From: UBA1181 sp963619325
Lineage (GTDB): Bacteria; Bacteroidota; Bacteroidia; Bacteroidales; Paludibacteraceae
Reading direction: 5' to 3'
Assembly: GCA_963619325.1 (NCBI GenBank)
Contig: CAVEVQ010000013.1
Coordinates: 1 to 62,625 of the forward strand
DNA: 62,625 bases
Numbering within the stretch: the first letter of the stretch is position 1; each line of letters starts with the position of its first letter. Positions 43,326 to 52,795 of this stretch are shown in pieces. Both the position numbers and the translations under genes were made by a program. A model generated the notes under the pieces. It ran no database searches, was not told the origin of the DNA, and saw only the letters and a list, made by a program, of their open reading frames with translations.

Positions 43326-43354
43326 TGCTGTTTTAAATTTTTATTTTGTCCACT

Positions 43355-43382
43355 AACACGCTTGAAATCTAATTAGCGTGTT
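43355..43382 (-). terminator. Inverted repeat after proS
   Basis: AACACGCT (43355-43362) and AGCGTGTT (43375-43382) form a perfect 8-bp stem with a 12-base loop. It lies just past the proS stop codon and before the outer-membrane protein gene. There is no clean U-tract, so it may be a weak terminator or a processing or attenuating stem. Confidence 0.4.
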
Positions 43383-43386
43383 GCTA

Positions 43387-44868
43387 TTAGTATGCTCTTG
43401 CGAAGAGTGCGCGGCATTTGGAAGGTTTGCCGGTCATCATGTCGACTCCAGCCTCCTTGTCTCCGGAAACGTATGAATCGAACGGAATACAGCGGATGGT
43501 GGCTTTTGTCTCTTCCTTGATTTTAGCCTCTGTCTCGGCTGATCCATCCCAGTGGGCGAGGATAAATCCACCTTTCTCAATCTCCACTTTGAACTCCTCG
43601 TAGGTGTCGACGGTGCGGATCATTGAGTTGCGGTAGGTCAATGCCTTTTTGTATATGTTCTTCTGAATCTCATCCAAAAGGTTCTTGACGTATGTCTCAA
43701 TGCCCTCCATACTGACGTTGCACTTTTCTAAGGTGTCGCGGCGTGCCACTTCAATGGTGTTGTTCTCGAAATCGCGCGGACCGACAGTGAGGCGAACAGG
43801 CACTCCCTTCATCTCATATTCGTGGAATTTCCAACCTGGGGTTTTGGCGTCTGTGCTGTCGTATTTCACGGAAATGCCCAATGCTTTGAGTTTTGCGATG
43901 ATTTGGTCGATCTTCTCGTTCATCTCCGCTGTCATCTTCTTCACTGCGATAGGCACGATTACCACTTGGATAGGTGCTACGTTTGGAGGAAGAACCAATC
44001 CGTTGTCGTCGGAGTGAGCCATGATGAGTGCTCCCATCAGGCGAGTAGAAGCGCCCCAAGAGGTTGCCCAGACATAGTCTAACTTGCCTTCGCGGGTCTG
44101 ATATTGCACGTCGAACGCCTTCGCGAAGTTTTGTCCCAAAAAGTGGGAGGTTCCCGATTGCAAAGCCTTTCCATCTTGCATTAAAGCCTCGATGGTGTAG
44201 GTGTCTACCGCTCCTGCGAAACGCTCAGTCTCGGATTTCACTCCCTTGATGACAGGCAACGCGAGGAAGTTCTCGGCAAAGTCGCCATAGACGTTCAACA
44301 TCTTTTGTGCCTCTGCTTCAGCCTCTTCGTAGGTCTCGTGGGCGGTGTGTCCCTCTTGCCACAAGAATTCAGCGGTACGGAGGAAGAGACGGGTGCGCAT
44401 CTCCCAACGAACGACGTTTGCCCATTGGTTGCAGAGAATCGGAAGGTCTCGGTAGGATTGTATCCAGTTTTTGTAAGTACTCCAGATGATGGTTTCTGAG
44501 GTGGGACGAACGATGAGCTCTTCTTCTAACTTAGCCTCGGGATCTACCACGACACCCGAACCGTCTGGGTTCGTCTTCAAACGATAGTGGGTTACAACGG
44601 CACACTCTTTGGCGAAGCCTTCCACATGGTCTGCCTCCTTGCTGAGGAACGATTTAGGAATGAATAAAGGGAAATAAGCGTTGACGTGTCCTGTCTCTTT
44701 GAACATACGGTCGAGTTCGCGTTGCATCTTCTCCCAGATGGCGTAGCCGTAGGGTTTGATGACCATACAACCTCTGACTGCTGAGTTTTCAGCAAGGTCG
44801 GCCTTGATAACTAAGTCGTTGTACCACTGTGAGTAGTCTTCACTGCGTGGAGTAAGTTCTTTTGCCAT
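43387..44868 (-). CDS. proS: Prolyl-tRNA synthetase (eukaryote/archaeal-like type)
   Basis: A 493-aa class II aminoacyl-tRNA synthetase charging tRNA-Pro. The start MAKELTPRSEDYSQWYNDLV and the lack of an inserted editing domain mark the short, archaeal/eukaryote-like ProRS type. Class II motifs are visible: motif 1 around VIKPYGYAIWEKMQREL, motif 2 in RWEMRTRLFLRTAEFLWQEGH, and motif 3 near STRLMGALIMAHSDDNGL. An anticodon-binding domain (about 285-400) precedes a C-terminal zinc-type domain ending in CRALFARAY. It lies 52 bases downstream of mazG in the same direction. Confidence 0.97.
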   Translation of the reverse strand: MAKELTPRSEDYSQWYNDLVIKADLAENSAVRGCMVIKPYGYAIWEKMQRELDRMFKETGHVNAYFPLFIPKSFLSKEADHVEGFAKECAVVTHYRLKTNPDGSGVVVDPEAKLEEELIVRPTSETIIWSTYKNWIQSYRDLPILCNQWANVVRWEMRTRLFLRTAEFLWQEGHTAHETYEEAEAEAQKMLNVYGDFAENFLALPVIKGVKSETERFAGAVDTYTIEALMQDGKALQSGTSHFLGQNFAKAFDVQYQTREGKLDYVWATSWGASTRLMGALIMAHSDDNGLVLPPNVAPIQVVIVPIAVKKMTAEMNEKIDQIIAKLKALGISVKYDSTDAKTPGWKFHEYEMKGVPVRLTVGPRDFENNTIEVARRDTLEKCNVSMEGIETYVKNLLDEIQKNIYKKALTYRNSMIRTVDTYEEFKVEIEKGGFILAHWDGSAETEAKIKEETKATIRCIPFDSYVSGDKEAGVDMMTGKPSKCRALFARAY

Positions 44869-44920
44869 TGATTATCTGTTTATTTTGTTGTTTTCTGTTT
44901 TTTATGTTGTGAAAGAAAGT

Positions 44921-45718
44921 TCATAGTTTGCCCTCTTTCTCTAATCTCTTTGCTTCGTCCCAATATTCATCCATTTCTTCTAATGTCATATTCTTCAACT
45001 CTTTACCTTCTTTCAACGTATGTTCTTCTAAGTAGTTGAAACGACGGATGAATTTGCGGTTGGTCTTCTCTAAAGCATTTTCCGGATTGATTTTATAGAG
45101 TCGTGCCGTGTTGATGAGACTGAAGAGAACATCGCCAAATTCTTCTTCCATTTTCTCTTTGTCTCCTTTCTCAACCTCGGTTTTCCACTCGTCTATCTCC
45201 TCATAGACTTTGTTCCACACTTGAGAACGGTCTTCCCAATCAAAGCCGACGTTGCGTGCCTTGTCTTGTATTCGGTAGGCTTTGATGAGAGCAGGTAATG
45301 CTTCTGGTACGCCAGAAAGGACGCTTTTGTTGCCATCTTTCTCTTTGCGTTTGATCTGCTCCCATGTTTGTTCCACTTCGCCTGCCGTCTTGGCCGCTCC
45401 GTCCCCAAACACATGAGGATGGCGGAAAATCAATTTCTCACAGAGTGAATTGCATACATCGGCAATGTCGAATGTGTTGGTCTCTGAAGCCAATTTAGAG
45501 TAGAAGACTACGTGAAGCAACACGTCACCAAGCTCCTTGCGTATGTCGTTCATGTCTTTCTTCATGATGGCGTCGCAAAGTTCGTAGGTCTCCTCAATGG
45601 TGTTGGGACGAAGCGACTCAAATGTCTGCTTCTTGTCCCATGGACATTTTTCGCGTAACTCGTCCATAATGTCTAACAGACGGGCAAATGCTTTTTCCTT
45701 ATCTTCTAATGTATTCAT
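44921..45718 (-). CDS. mazG: Nucleoside triphosphate pyrophosphohydrolase MazG
   Basis: A 265-aa protein with two MazG domains. The first has CPWDKKQTFESLRPNTIEETYEL and RKELGDVLLHVVFY, providing the EExxE...ExxD Mg2+-binding motif; the second has EEFGDVLFSLINTAR. MazG hydrolyses (d)NTPs to NMP and pyrophosphate, clearing aberrant nucleotides. The length is normal for the two-domain form. It is flanked by the glycosyltransferase gene (34 bases) and proS (52 bases), a common Bacteroidota arrangement. Confidence 0.95.
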   Translation of the reverse strand: MNTLEDKEKAFARLLDIMDELREKCPWDKKQTFESLRPNTIEETYELCDAIMKKDMNDIRKELGDVLLHVVFYSKLASETNTFDIADVCNSLCEKLIFRHPHVFGDGAAKTAGEVEQTWEQIKRKEKDGNKSVLSGVPEALPALIKAYRIQDKARNVGFDWEDRSQVWNKVYEEIDEWKTEVEKGDKEKMEEEFGDVLFSLINTARLYKINPENALEKTNRKFIRRFNYLEEHTLKEGKELKNMTLEEMDEYWDEAKRLEKEGKL

Positions 45719-45752
45719 GACTATTCGTCTTTTGATACTCTAAAATTCTGAT

Positions 45753-46937
45753 TTACACTCTGTTGCGAATCTTTGTTCTTCCGAATGTCAATAGATGTAA
45801 TGAGATGAATGGAAGAATAAAGTCCAATAGAGGGATGCTGAAGAAGAAATTCTTTTCGTTCAGTAGTTTAGCTGTTCTTCGGATAATAATCATTTGCGTG
45901 ATGTATCTGAAGAAGAAAATATGGAGGACGATGACCGCCATAATCCACTCTTGCTTTACTAACATAAACGCCATGATGGCGATGAAAGCGAAGTAAAAGA
46001 GAATTCTTGTCAGGTTTTCCATGAAAATGTTGAAAAGAACACCTTTCTTAGACTTACATAAAGCCTTGAGCTGGTCTTCTTTCTGGAAACAATAAGATTT
46101 TTTCGTCTCTTCTCGATGACTGATGGTTGTGGCTGTGGGTCTGGTTTCGCAACGCACGTTCTTCTTGTTTGCCACGTCTTGGATGAATAAACTGTCTTCT
46201 CCTGCGATCAGGTTGAGTTGGTTGGAGAAGCCTTTTCCATTGAAGAAAAGGCTCTTTTTGTAACTCAAGTTTCTGCCTGTGCCACGGTAGGTGTTTCCTC
46301 GGAACGCCATTCCCATGAAGTGCATGGCGTTGGTGACGTTGTCGTAGCGAATCAAACGACCTAAGAAATTACTCTTTGTCTCTCGTTTGCTGTAGCCTAA
46401 GACAATGTCGGTGCCATTGACATAATTGTTCATCATCTCTGCAATCCATTTGTCGCTACTTGGCTCACAATCAGCATCTAAGAAGAGAAGATGTTCGTAT
46501 TTAGCGGCTTTGATGGCTACTGTCAGACACATTTTCTTGCGACTGGTGTATTTGGCGTCCATCGGAAGAAAAGTGGAGTAGAGGTTGTTGTATTGCTTGC
46601 TTAGTTTCACCAACAATTCGCTGCTCTCGTCTGTTGAACCGTCGTTTACCACTATCACCTGGAAACCGCCATCATATTTCTGTTCTAATACTTTGGGTAG
46701 GTATTTTGCAAGATTGTCTGCTTCGTTTTGAGCGCAGATGATGACAGATACAGGAGGTTGTGTGGTTGTGAAGAAAACTTTGTTCTTCCTCTTCTTACGG
46801 TCGTATCTGAGAATTTTGTTGTAGAATCTGAAGTAATAATACATTTGGATGATAAGGAGAAACAAAAATCCCCCGGTCATCAACCAATAATCGAAAGGTG
46901 TCTGCTGTAAAAAGTTTTTAATAATAACTTCCATCAA
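45753..46937 (-). CDS. Family 2 glycosyltransferase, membrane-associated
   Basis: A 394-aa protein. An N-terminal membrane segment (about 18-35) is followed by a GT-A domain: VSVIICAQNEADNLAKYLP, the VVNDGSTDESSE element, the metal-binding LDADCEPSS, a GED acceptor-site motif and QKEDQLKAL in place of QxxRW. Two or three further membrane helices fill the C-terminus (about 305-385). This architecture fits membrane glycosyltransferases acting on lipid or polysaccharide. The substrate is unknown. Two adjacent ATGs open the gene; the first is used here. It sits between lysA and mazG with short gaps. Confidence 0.85.
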   Translation of the reverse strand: MMEVIIKNFLQQTPFDYWLMTGGFLFLLIIQMYYYFRFYNKILRYDRKKRKNKVFFTTTQPPVSVIICAQNEADNLAKYLPKVLEQKYDGGFQVIVVNDGSTDESSELLVKLSKQYNNLYSTFLPMDAKYTSRKKMCLTVAIKAAKYEHLLFLDADCEPSSDKWIAEMMNNYVNGTDIVLGYSKRETKSNFLGRLIRYDNVTNAMHFMGMAFRGNTYRGTGRNLSYKKSLFFNGKGFSNQLNLIAGEDSLFIQDVANKKNVRCETRPTATTISHREETKKSYCFQKEDQLKALCKSKKGVLFNIFMENLTRILFYFAFIAIMAFMLVKQEWIMAVIVLHIFFFRYITQMIIIRRTAKLLNEKNFFFSIPLLDFILPFISLHLLTFGRTKIRNRV

Positions 46938-46957
46938 AGTCGTTGGCTTTTAATCTA

Positions 46958-48118
46958 TTAGAATTCTGTGGAGAGATAACCTTGTGGCAATTTGCGAAGA
47001 TTATAGCTGGATGCCATGATTTCTCCGTATGCGCCTGCCGAACGCAATGCCAAATAGTCTCCTCTCTTCGTGCTGTTCAAAACGTGGTCTTTCACGAACA
47101 CATCGGAAGATTCGCAGATAGGTCCCACAACATCGTATTTCTCCTCTTCTGCATCCGATGAAATGTTCTCCACCTTATGGTAGGCTTCGTAGAGTGCGGG
47201 ACGAATCAAGTCGGTCATGCCGGCGTCGACAATGGCGAACTGCTTCTCCGTGCCTTTTTTGACGTAGGTGACTTTAGTGATCAAACTGCCGCATTGCGCT
47301 ACGATAGATCGTCCTGGCTCGCAGTGTAAAGTCTGACCTTCGCGCAGTTTCAGATTTTCTGCGAAGATTTTGAAATATGTGGCGAAATCAGCGATAGGGT
47401 TAGCGTTAGGATCTTGATAATCAATTCCTAAACCACCACCTATGTTGATGTTTTCCAATGGAATATTCCACGCTTCAAACTGGTCTTGTAGTTGGTTCAC
47501 CTTCTCGCAAAGGGTCTTGTAGCAATCTAACTCCGTGATCTGTGAACCAATGTGAAAGTGCAGTCCGATGAGTTTAAGGTTGGATGAAGAGATGACGATG
47601 TTGGCTACTTTTTTCAAATCTCCTATGTTAAACCCGAATTTATTCTCGTTCAAACCTGTAGTGATGTAGTGGTGCGTGTGGGCGTCGACATTAGGGTTGA
47701 CACGCAGCTCGATGCGGGCAGTCTTGCCCTTCGCCTTTGCTAACTCGTTGATGACCTCCAACTCGGGGATAGACTCTGCGTTGAAACAGAAAATATCATT
47801 GTCTAATGCAAGGTTGATTTCTTTATCCGTCTTTCCGACACCTGCGAAAACAATCTTATTAGCAGGAAATCCCGCATTAATGCAGGCTTGCACTTCGTTG
47901 CCACTCACACAGTCCGCCCCTAATCCTGCCGCTGAGATGATCTTCAAAACTTTAGGGTTGGCGTTAGCTTTTACTGCATAGTGAACTTGAACGTTCTGTG
48001 CGGAGGCGTTGGCTTTGACCGTCTCTAAGGTCTTGTTCAGCAAATCTACGTCGTAGTAGTAGAACGGAGTCTCAAATTTTGAAAACTTCGATGTTGGAAA
48101 TGATCCTTTAGTTGTCAT
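46958..48118 (-). CDS. lysA: Diaminopimelate decarboxylase
   Basis: A 386-aa PLP enzyme converting meso-diaminopimelate to L-lysine. Lys50 in HYAVKANANP should form the Schiff base. Other family marks are LHFHIGSQI, GGGLGIDY, EPGRSIVAQCG and the CESSDVF motif providing the active-site Cys from the partner subunit. The gene is 20 bases downstream of the aspartate kinase gene. The first and last steps of lysine synthesis are therefore expressed together. Confidence 0.97.
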   Translation of the reverse strand: MTTKGSFPTSKFSKFETPFYYYDVDLLNKTLETVKANASAQNVQVHYAVKANANPKVLKIISAAGLGADCVSGNEVQACINAGFPANKIVFAGVGKTDKEINLALDNDIFCFNAESIPELEVINELAKAKGKTARIELRVNPNVDAHTHHYITTGLNENKFGFNIGDLKKVANIVISSSNLKLIGLHFHIGSQITELDCYKTLCEKVNQLQDQFEAWNIPLENINIGGGLGIDYQDPNANPIADFATYFKIFAENLKLREGQTLHCEPGRSIVAQCGSLITKVTYVKKGTEKQFAIVDAGMTDLIRPALYEAYHKVENISSDAEEEKYDVVGPICESSDVFVKDHVLNSTKRGDYLALRSAGAYGEIMASSYNLRKLPQGYLSTEF

Positions 48119-48138
48119 GTTATTGTCGGAATTATATT

Positions 48139-49458
48139 TTAGAATAGTTTCTTGCTGAGGGAATTAAGCACTTCTGCCTTGTCTTTGGTATGAATTAGCA
48201 AGGAGATGTTGTGAGTGCTTCCTCCGTAAGAGATCATGCGGATTTGTGTCTCTTTAAGGGCGGAAAGTATGTCTGCCTGAAATCCGACATTGTCTTCGGG
48301 AAGGTTGCCGATGACGCTCACGATAGTCATGCCTTTTGCGTATGACACGGTGCCGAACTTTTTCAAATCGTCTAAAATGTTGTCTAAGTTCTTGCAGTTG
48401 TCGATTGTTACAGAGACACCCACTTCCGAGGTGGTGATCATATCAATAGATGTCTTGTAGTTTTCGAACACCTCAAAGACACGGCATAAGAAGCCATGGG
48501 CAAGCAACATACGGCTTGATTTGATTAAAATCGATGTGATGCCGTCTTTAGAAGCCACCACCTTGATGTTGCCGGCGGTGCGATTGTTGGAGATGATGGT
48601 GCCTTTCTTGTCTGCTTGGTCTATGTTGCGGAGGTGAACAGGCACATTGGCCAATTTGGCAGGCAAGATGCAGGTCGGGTGCAACACGCGGGTGAGAAAG
48701 TAGGAGAGTTCGGCCGCCTCGTCGAAACTGAGGGCATCAACAGGTTGTGCCTCTTTGACAATTGTCGGGTTGATGTTGTAGATGCCGACGGTGTCGTTCC
48801 AAAACTCGATGACCTCGGCACGGAGAACGGCACCAATTAACGCGGCGGTGTAGTCGTTTCCTCCTAACCCTAAAGAATCAACCTCATTATAGAAATTCTG
48901 GCATATCGAACCCTCTGTGATGAAGGTGTTGACCGCCTTTGCCTCCTCTTTGTTGAGTAGCTCTTTGAGATTTTCTTTGATATAGTATTCGTCGGGTTCT
49001 TCGTTCTTGTCGATTTTCATAAATGACAAGGCTGACAGGTTGAGCGAGTTTTCACCTTGGCTCCTCAAATATTCAACCATCAAGAAGGAACTCAACTGAC
49101 CCCCTAAGGCGACAATGCGCTTCTCCTCGAAAAGGGTGAAGATACCTTCAGAATAGTTTCTTATCTCGTCAAATTTCTCGGCGATATGTTTGTGTATGTC
49201 TTTTGTATTGGCTTTGTCGCCAAACAACTCGTTGACACGCTCCTGGTAGACTTGCTCTAAGTTGGAAATCAACTCCTTGGCTCCGTCTGCGTTCTTTTTA
49301 TATAGGTAGTCGGCAATTTCAGCAAGTTCTTGCGAAGTGCCTTCCATAGCCGAAAGCACTACGATCTTCTTCTCTTTGTCTTTGATGATGATATTGGCAA
49401 CATCACGGAATTGCTTGGCTGTGGCCAAAACAGAACTTCCAAATTTTAGTACTTTCAT
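48139..49458 (-). CDS. lysC: Aspartate kinase (monofunctional)
   Basis: A 439-aa protein beginning MKVLKFGSSVL. This is the aspartokinase phosphate-binding motif, one residue shorter than the usual KFGGTSV. It continues with VVLSAMEGTS, the GGNDYTAALIGAVL substrate loop and two C-terminal ACT regions (from about 290, with GITSILIKSSRML and VGVSVTIDNCKNL). It catalyses the first step to lysine, methionine and threonine; the ACT domains imply feedback control. It is placed 15 bases after purT and 20 before lysA. Confidence 0.95.
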   Translation of the reverse strand: MKVLKFGSSVLATAKQFRDVANIIIKDKEKKIVVLSAMEGTSQELAEIADYLYKKNADGAKELISNLEQVYQERVNELFGDKANTKDIHKHIAEKFDEIRNYSEGIFTLFEEKRIVALGGQLSSFLMVEYLRSQGENSLNLSALSFMKIDKNEEPDEYYIKENLKELLNKEEAKAVNTFITEGSICQNFYNEVDSLGLGGNDYTAALIGAVLRAEVIEFWNDTVGIYNINPTIVKEAQPVDALSFDEAAELSYFLTRVLHPTCILPAKLANVPVHLRNIDQADKKGTIISNNRTAGNIKVVASKDGITSILIKSSRMLLAHGFLCRVFEVFENYKTSIDMITTSEVGVSVTIDNCKNLDNILDDLKKFGTVSYAKGMTIVSVIGNLPEDNVGFQADILSALKETQIRMISYGGSTHNISLLIHTKDKAEVLNSLSKKLF

Positions 49459-49473
49459 CTTTTTCTGTTTTTG

Positions 49474-50655
49474 TTAGATTTCAATTTTGAGTGCGTTGTA
49501 CATCTTTCGCACTTTCTCTTTCGCTTCTTCAATGTTTTCGCCTCGTGCGAGTAATACAGCCATACGGCGGTGGTCGTGCACATCAGGCTTCCCAAAGATA
49601 CGAATCTGCGTGTCGGGGATTGATAAGGCGTCTTCTATGTTGGAGAAAGAAACGTTTTCGCTGTCTCCCGTGACAACCACGGCTTTAGAAGCTGATGGAC
49701 CATGAAACGCAATGTTGGGAATGGGTAGTCCGAGAATGGCGCGTACATGCAGAGCAAATTCCGATAGGTCTTGTGAAATCATCGTAACCATACCTGTGTC
49801 GTGTGGACGAGGGGACACCTCGCTGAAAAAGACATCTTCCCCTTTTACGAAAAGTTCGACCCCGAAGATTCCCCAGCCTCCTAAGGCCTCGGTAATCTTT
49901 CTGGCGATATCTTGCGCCTTGCTGGTGGCAATGTCGCTCATAGGTTGCGGCTGCCAGGATTCTTGATAGTCGCCATCTTTCTGCCAATGCCCGATAGGTT
50001 GCAAGAAACTGGTGCCGTCTTTATGGCGGACAGTGAGCAATGTTATTTCGTAATCGAATTTCACGAAGCCCTCGACGATGACTTTGCCTGCGCCTGCTCG
50101 ACCACCTTCTTGTGCGACATGCCATGCGTTCTCAATGTCTTTTTCGGTCTTGACGACACTCTGTCCGTGTCCAGACGAACTCATGATAGGTTTCACTACG
50201 CAGGGCGTGCCTATGACCTTTACCGCCTCGGTGAACTCTTCGTAGGTAGAGGCAAACCGATAGGGTGAGGTTGGCAAATTCAATTTTTCAGCTGCTAAAC
50301 GTCGGATGCCTTCTCTGTTCATGGTCAGAAAAGCCGCCTTGGCTGTCGGAATCACGTTGTAGCCGCTTTTCTCTAATTCGACAAGGGTAGACGTGGCGAT
50401 CGCCTCTATTTCTGGAATGATATAGTCGGGCTTCTCCTGCTCGATGATCTCGCGTAGTCTGTCTCCGTCCAACATTGACAAAACGTATGAACGGTGGGCT
50501 ACTTGCATAGCGGGCGCGTTCTCGTATTTGTCTAAGGCGACAACCTCAATGCCCAGACGCTGCAACTCGATTGCTATCTCTTTGCCTAACTCTCCAGAGC
50601 CACACAAGAGGGCTTTCTTCCCACCTTCCTTGAATACTGTTCCGAATTTTGACAT
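49474..50655 (-). CDS. purT: Formate-dependent phosphoribosylglycinamide formyltransferase
   Basis: The start is set at MSKFGTVFKEGG (ATG ending at 50655), because a further in-frame upstream start would overlap the -7 promoter box. The 393-aa ATP-grasp enzyme uses formate and ATP to formylate GAR in purine synthesis. Visible marks: KALLCGSGELGKEIAIELQRLG, VVALDKYENAPAMQVAHRSYV, VVKPIMSSSGHGQSVV (ATP-grasp loop) and FFSEVSPRPHDTGMVTMISQ. Length and motifs are standard. It heads the long co-directional run. Confidence 0.97.
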   Translation of the reverse strand: MSKFGTVFKEGGKKALLCGSGELGKEIAIELQRLGIEVVALDKYENAPAMQVAHRSYVLSMLDGDRLREIIEQEKPDYIIPEIEAIATSTLVELEKSGYNVIPTAKAAFLTMNREGIRRLAAEKLNLPTSPYRFASTYEEFTEAVKVIGTPCVVKPIMSSSGHGQSVVKTEKDIENAWHVAQEGGRAGAGKVIVEGFVKFDYEITLLTVRHKDGTSFLQPIGHWQKDGDYQESWQPQPMSDIATSKAQDIARKITEALGGWGIFGVELFVKGEDVFFSEVSPRPHDTGMVTMISQDLSEFALHVRAILGLPIPNIAFHGPSASKAVVVTGDSENVSFSNIEDALSIPDTQIRIFGKPDVHDHRRMAVLLARGENIEEAKEKVRKMYNALKIEI

Positions 50656-50682
50656 ATCGTTTCTTTCTGAATTATCGTTTCG

Positions 50683-50690
50683 CAAATGTA
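50683..50690 (-). promoter_or_regulatory. -7 box of the purT-lysC-lysA run
   Basis: TACATTTG on the minus strand matches TAnnTTTG and lies 28 bases upstream of the purT ATG. No clear -33 TTTG is visible at the usual spacing. The remaining gap to the CLC gene (50691-50810) holds no gene. Confidence 0.5.
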
Positions 50691-50810
50691 CTAATTTAAT
50701 TAATAAACATAGCCACAATCTTGCTTGGCGATGTTTCCTTTTTGACTACTCTTATACTATAAAATAAGGTATAGTGAATAGTTTAAATTGTCTTTGAAGT
50801 CCTCTTCCTG

Positions 50811-52586
50811 TTATTCGTCGGATAGGTTGACTAATAATTCTCGATAGGAGCTGAATATTTTCGATTTTGATACGTAGCCGACGTATTTCTCATTGTCGTC
50901 GATGACGGGCAGATTCCAGGCTTTGGTCTTTTCAAACTGGTACATCACTTTCTCCATAGAGTCGTTGAGTGAGACGAACGCAGGCGGTGAAACCATGAGT
51001 TGAAAGACGCGGAATCGTTTGTACAGTTCGGGACGGAACATAATGTTTCGTATTTCGTCCAAACTGATGAGACCGATCATTCGTCCGTGTTTGTCCAATA
51101 CGGGGAATAGGTTTCTGTTTGATTTCGCCACTAATGAAATCACGTCTCCTAAATACATGTTTGGGCGTAGGGTCTGAAGATCTGTCTCAATTACATTTTC
51201 TGTCTTCAGCAGAGTGAGAATGTTCTTGTCTGTGTGGTGGGTGAGCAATTCTCCTTTCTTCGCCAAACGCATGGCATACAAACTGTGAGGCTCGAAAAAT
51301 AGAATCGTGATGTAGGCGATGGTTGATGTAATCATCAATCCGAGGAACATTCCGTACCCGCCCGTCAACTCGGCGATTAGAAAGGCCCCTGTCAGTGGCG
51401 CATGCATGACGCCAGCCATGACGCCAGCCATGCCTGCCAGCGCGAAATGCTTCTCCGTCAGTCCAACCATGCCGAATTTATTTAACACATACGCCATGAA
51501 GAAACCTGTGATGCAACCCACAAACAGACTTGGGGCGAAGATTCCTCCCGTTCCTCCGCTACCATTCGTCGCTGCGGAGGCGAAAATCTTAAAGAAGACA
51601 ATCAAGAAAAGATAGAGCGAAATGATCCAGAAGTTGTCCCTGAAATTATAGAAGACACTGTTCTGGGTCAGCGCTTGGGCATCTCCATTCAAGAGGGAGG
51701 TGATCGTGTCGTATCCTTCACCGTAAAGAGGAGGAAGATAGAAAATCAAAACGCTCAACATGATACCTCCGACTACCAATTTTTGTGTAGGCGTTTTCAG
51801 CGTCCCTCCAAAGAATGTCTCCAATTTGTTCATGCCTCGCGTGAAGTAGAGAGATACGAAACCACAGCAGACTCCTAACAACACATAAAAGGGTATGTTC
51901 TCCATCTTCAGAACGTGGCCCATCACGAAACTGAAAAGATAGTCTGAACCGGAAAAGAGGTTCGTGAAAACGGCTGCCGTGGCTGCCGAGATCAGCAATG
52001 GAACGATTGACGACATGGTCAAATCGAGCATCAACACTTCGAGCGTGAAAACCACACCTGCGATGGGGGCTTTGAAAATACCTGCAATCGCTCCTGCCGC
52101 TCCACAACCGACGAGCAACATCAGGTTTTTCTGCTCCATACGGAACAGTTGTCCTAAATTAGAGCCGATGGCGGAACCCGTCAGCACGATAGGCGCCTCC
52201 GCTCCGACTGACCCTCCAAATCCGATGGTGATGGAACTTGCGATGATTGACGACCATATATTATGACGTTTGATACGTGCCTTGCGCTGTGAAATGGCAA
52301 ACATTATTTTCGTGACTCCGTGGCTAATGTCGTCTTTCAATATCTTGCGGACGTAGAAACTTGCAATGCAGACACCTAAGATTGGTGTCGCCAGATATAG
52401 ATAGTTGAGCCGACCCGCAGAGAAACTATTGGTGACCAGCTCGTGTAGAAAATCAATGAGAAACTTCAACAGGTGTGCCGCTATCGCACAAAACAAGCCG
52501 ACCAAAAGACTGAGAACCAATACAAAATGCTTCTCGCTGATACGCTTCTCCCTCCAGCGAAGTATTTTGATAAAAATTTCTTCCAT
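50811..52586 (-). CDS. CLC-family chloride channel/antiporter with C-terminal CBS pair
   Basis: A 591-aa membrane protein with about 10-12 hydrophobic helices in the first 430 residues. The gating-glutamate segment reads GGSVGAEAPIVLTGSAIG (GAEAP for the usual GREGP, Glu kept). The third selectivity segment is GGTGGIFAPSLFVG. The first motif (GSGIP in E. coli ClcA) is degenerate here (SHGVTK), as in a subgroup of bacterial CLCs. Two CBS domains (about 460-585) with VLDKHGRMIGLIS and VIDDNEKYVGYVSKSK probably sense nucleotides. Whether it is a Cl- channel or a Cl-/H+ (or F-/H+) antiporter cannot be decided. Confidence 0.9.
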   Translation of the reverse strand: MEEIFIKILRWREKRISEKHFVLVLSLLVGLFCAIAAHLLKFLIDFLHELVTNSFSAGRLNYLYLATPILGVCIASFYVRKILKDDISHGVTKIMFAISQRKARIKRHNIWSSIIASSITIGFGGSVGAEAPIVLTGSAIGSNLGQLFRMEQKNLMLLVGCGAAGAIAGIFKAPIAGVVFTLEVLMLDLTMSSIVPLLISAATAAVFTNLFSGSDYLFSFVMGHVLKMENIPFYVLLGVCCGFVSLYFTRGMNKLETFFGGTLKTPTQKLVVGGIMLSVLIFYLPPLYGEGYDTITSLLNGDAQALTQNSVFYNFRDNFWIISLYLFLIVFFKIFASAATNGSGGTGGIFAPSLFVGCITGFFMAYVLNKFGMVGLTEKHFALAGMAGVMAGVMHAPLTGAFLIAELTGGYGMFLGLMITSTIAYITILFFEPHSLYAMRLAKKGELLTHHTDKNILTLLKTENVIETDLQTLRPNMYLGDVISLVAKSNRNLFPVLDKHGRMIGLISLDEIRNIMFRPELYKRFRVFQLMVSPPAFVSLNDSMEKVMYQFEKTKAWNLPVIDDNEKYVGYVSKSKIFSSYRELLVNLSDE

Positions 52587-52662
52587 TTTTATTATTTAAT
52601 CATCTGAAAATCAACCAACTCTCTATTTCAGAACCTCACGAAATCATCAACATTCAATCTTG

Positions 52663-52670
52663 CAAATTTA
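52663..52670 (-). promoter_or_regulatory. -7 box of the CLC gene
   Basis: TAAATTTG on the minus strand, about 77 bases before the CLC start. It is divergent from the response-regulator promoter 70 bases away. No good -33 element is seen. Confidence 0.4.
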
Positions 52671-52738
52671 TAACAAAAAACGCATGTATGGGCGGTTTGC
52701 CCGTTGTTTTTATTTTTCGTTGCTATCTTCTATTTGCC

Positions 52739-52746
52739 TATATTTG
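52739..52746 (+). promoter_or_regulatory. -7 box of the response-regulator/kinase operon
   Basis: TATATTTG matches TAnnTTTG. A TTG at 52720-52722 is 16 bases upstream, shorter than usual. Transcription would begin about 45 bases before the ATG at 52796. Confidence 0.45.
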
Positions 52747-52795
52747 CAGACAAAATTATTTTTGTTTTAAGTGTTTCGAACGGGATTATTCAAGT

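Noticed and set aside
44869..50655. A lysine riboswitch ahead of lysC/lysA
   Set aside because: The lysC-lysA gene gaps are only 15-20 bases and the purT leader is short; there is no room for a structured aptamer.
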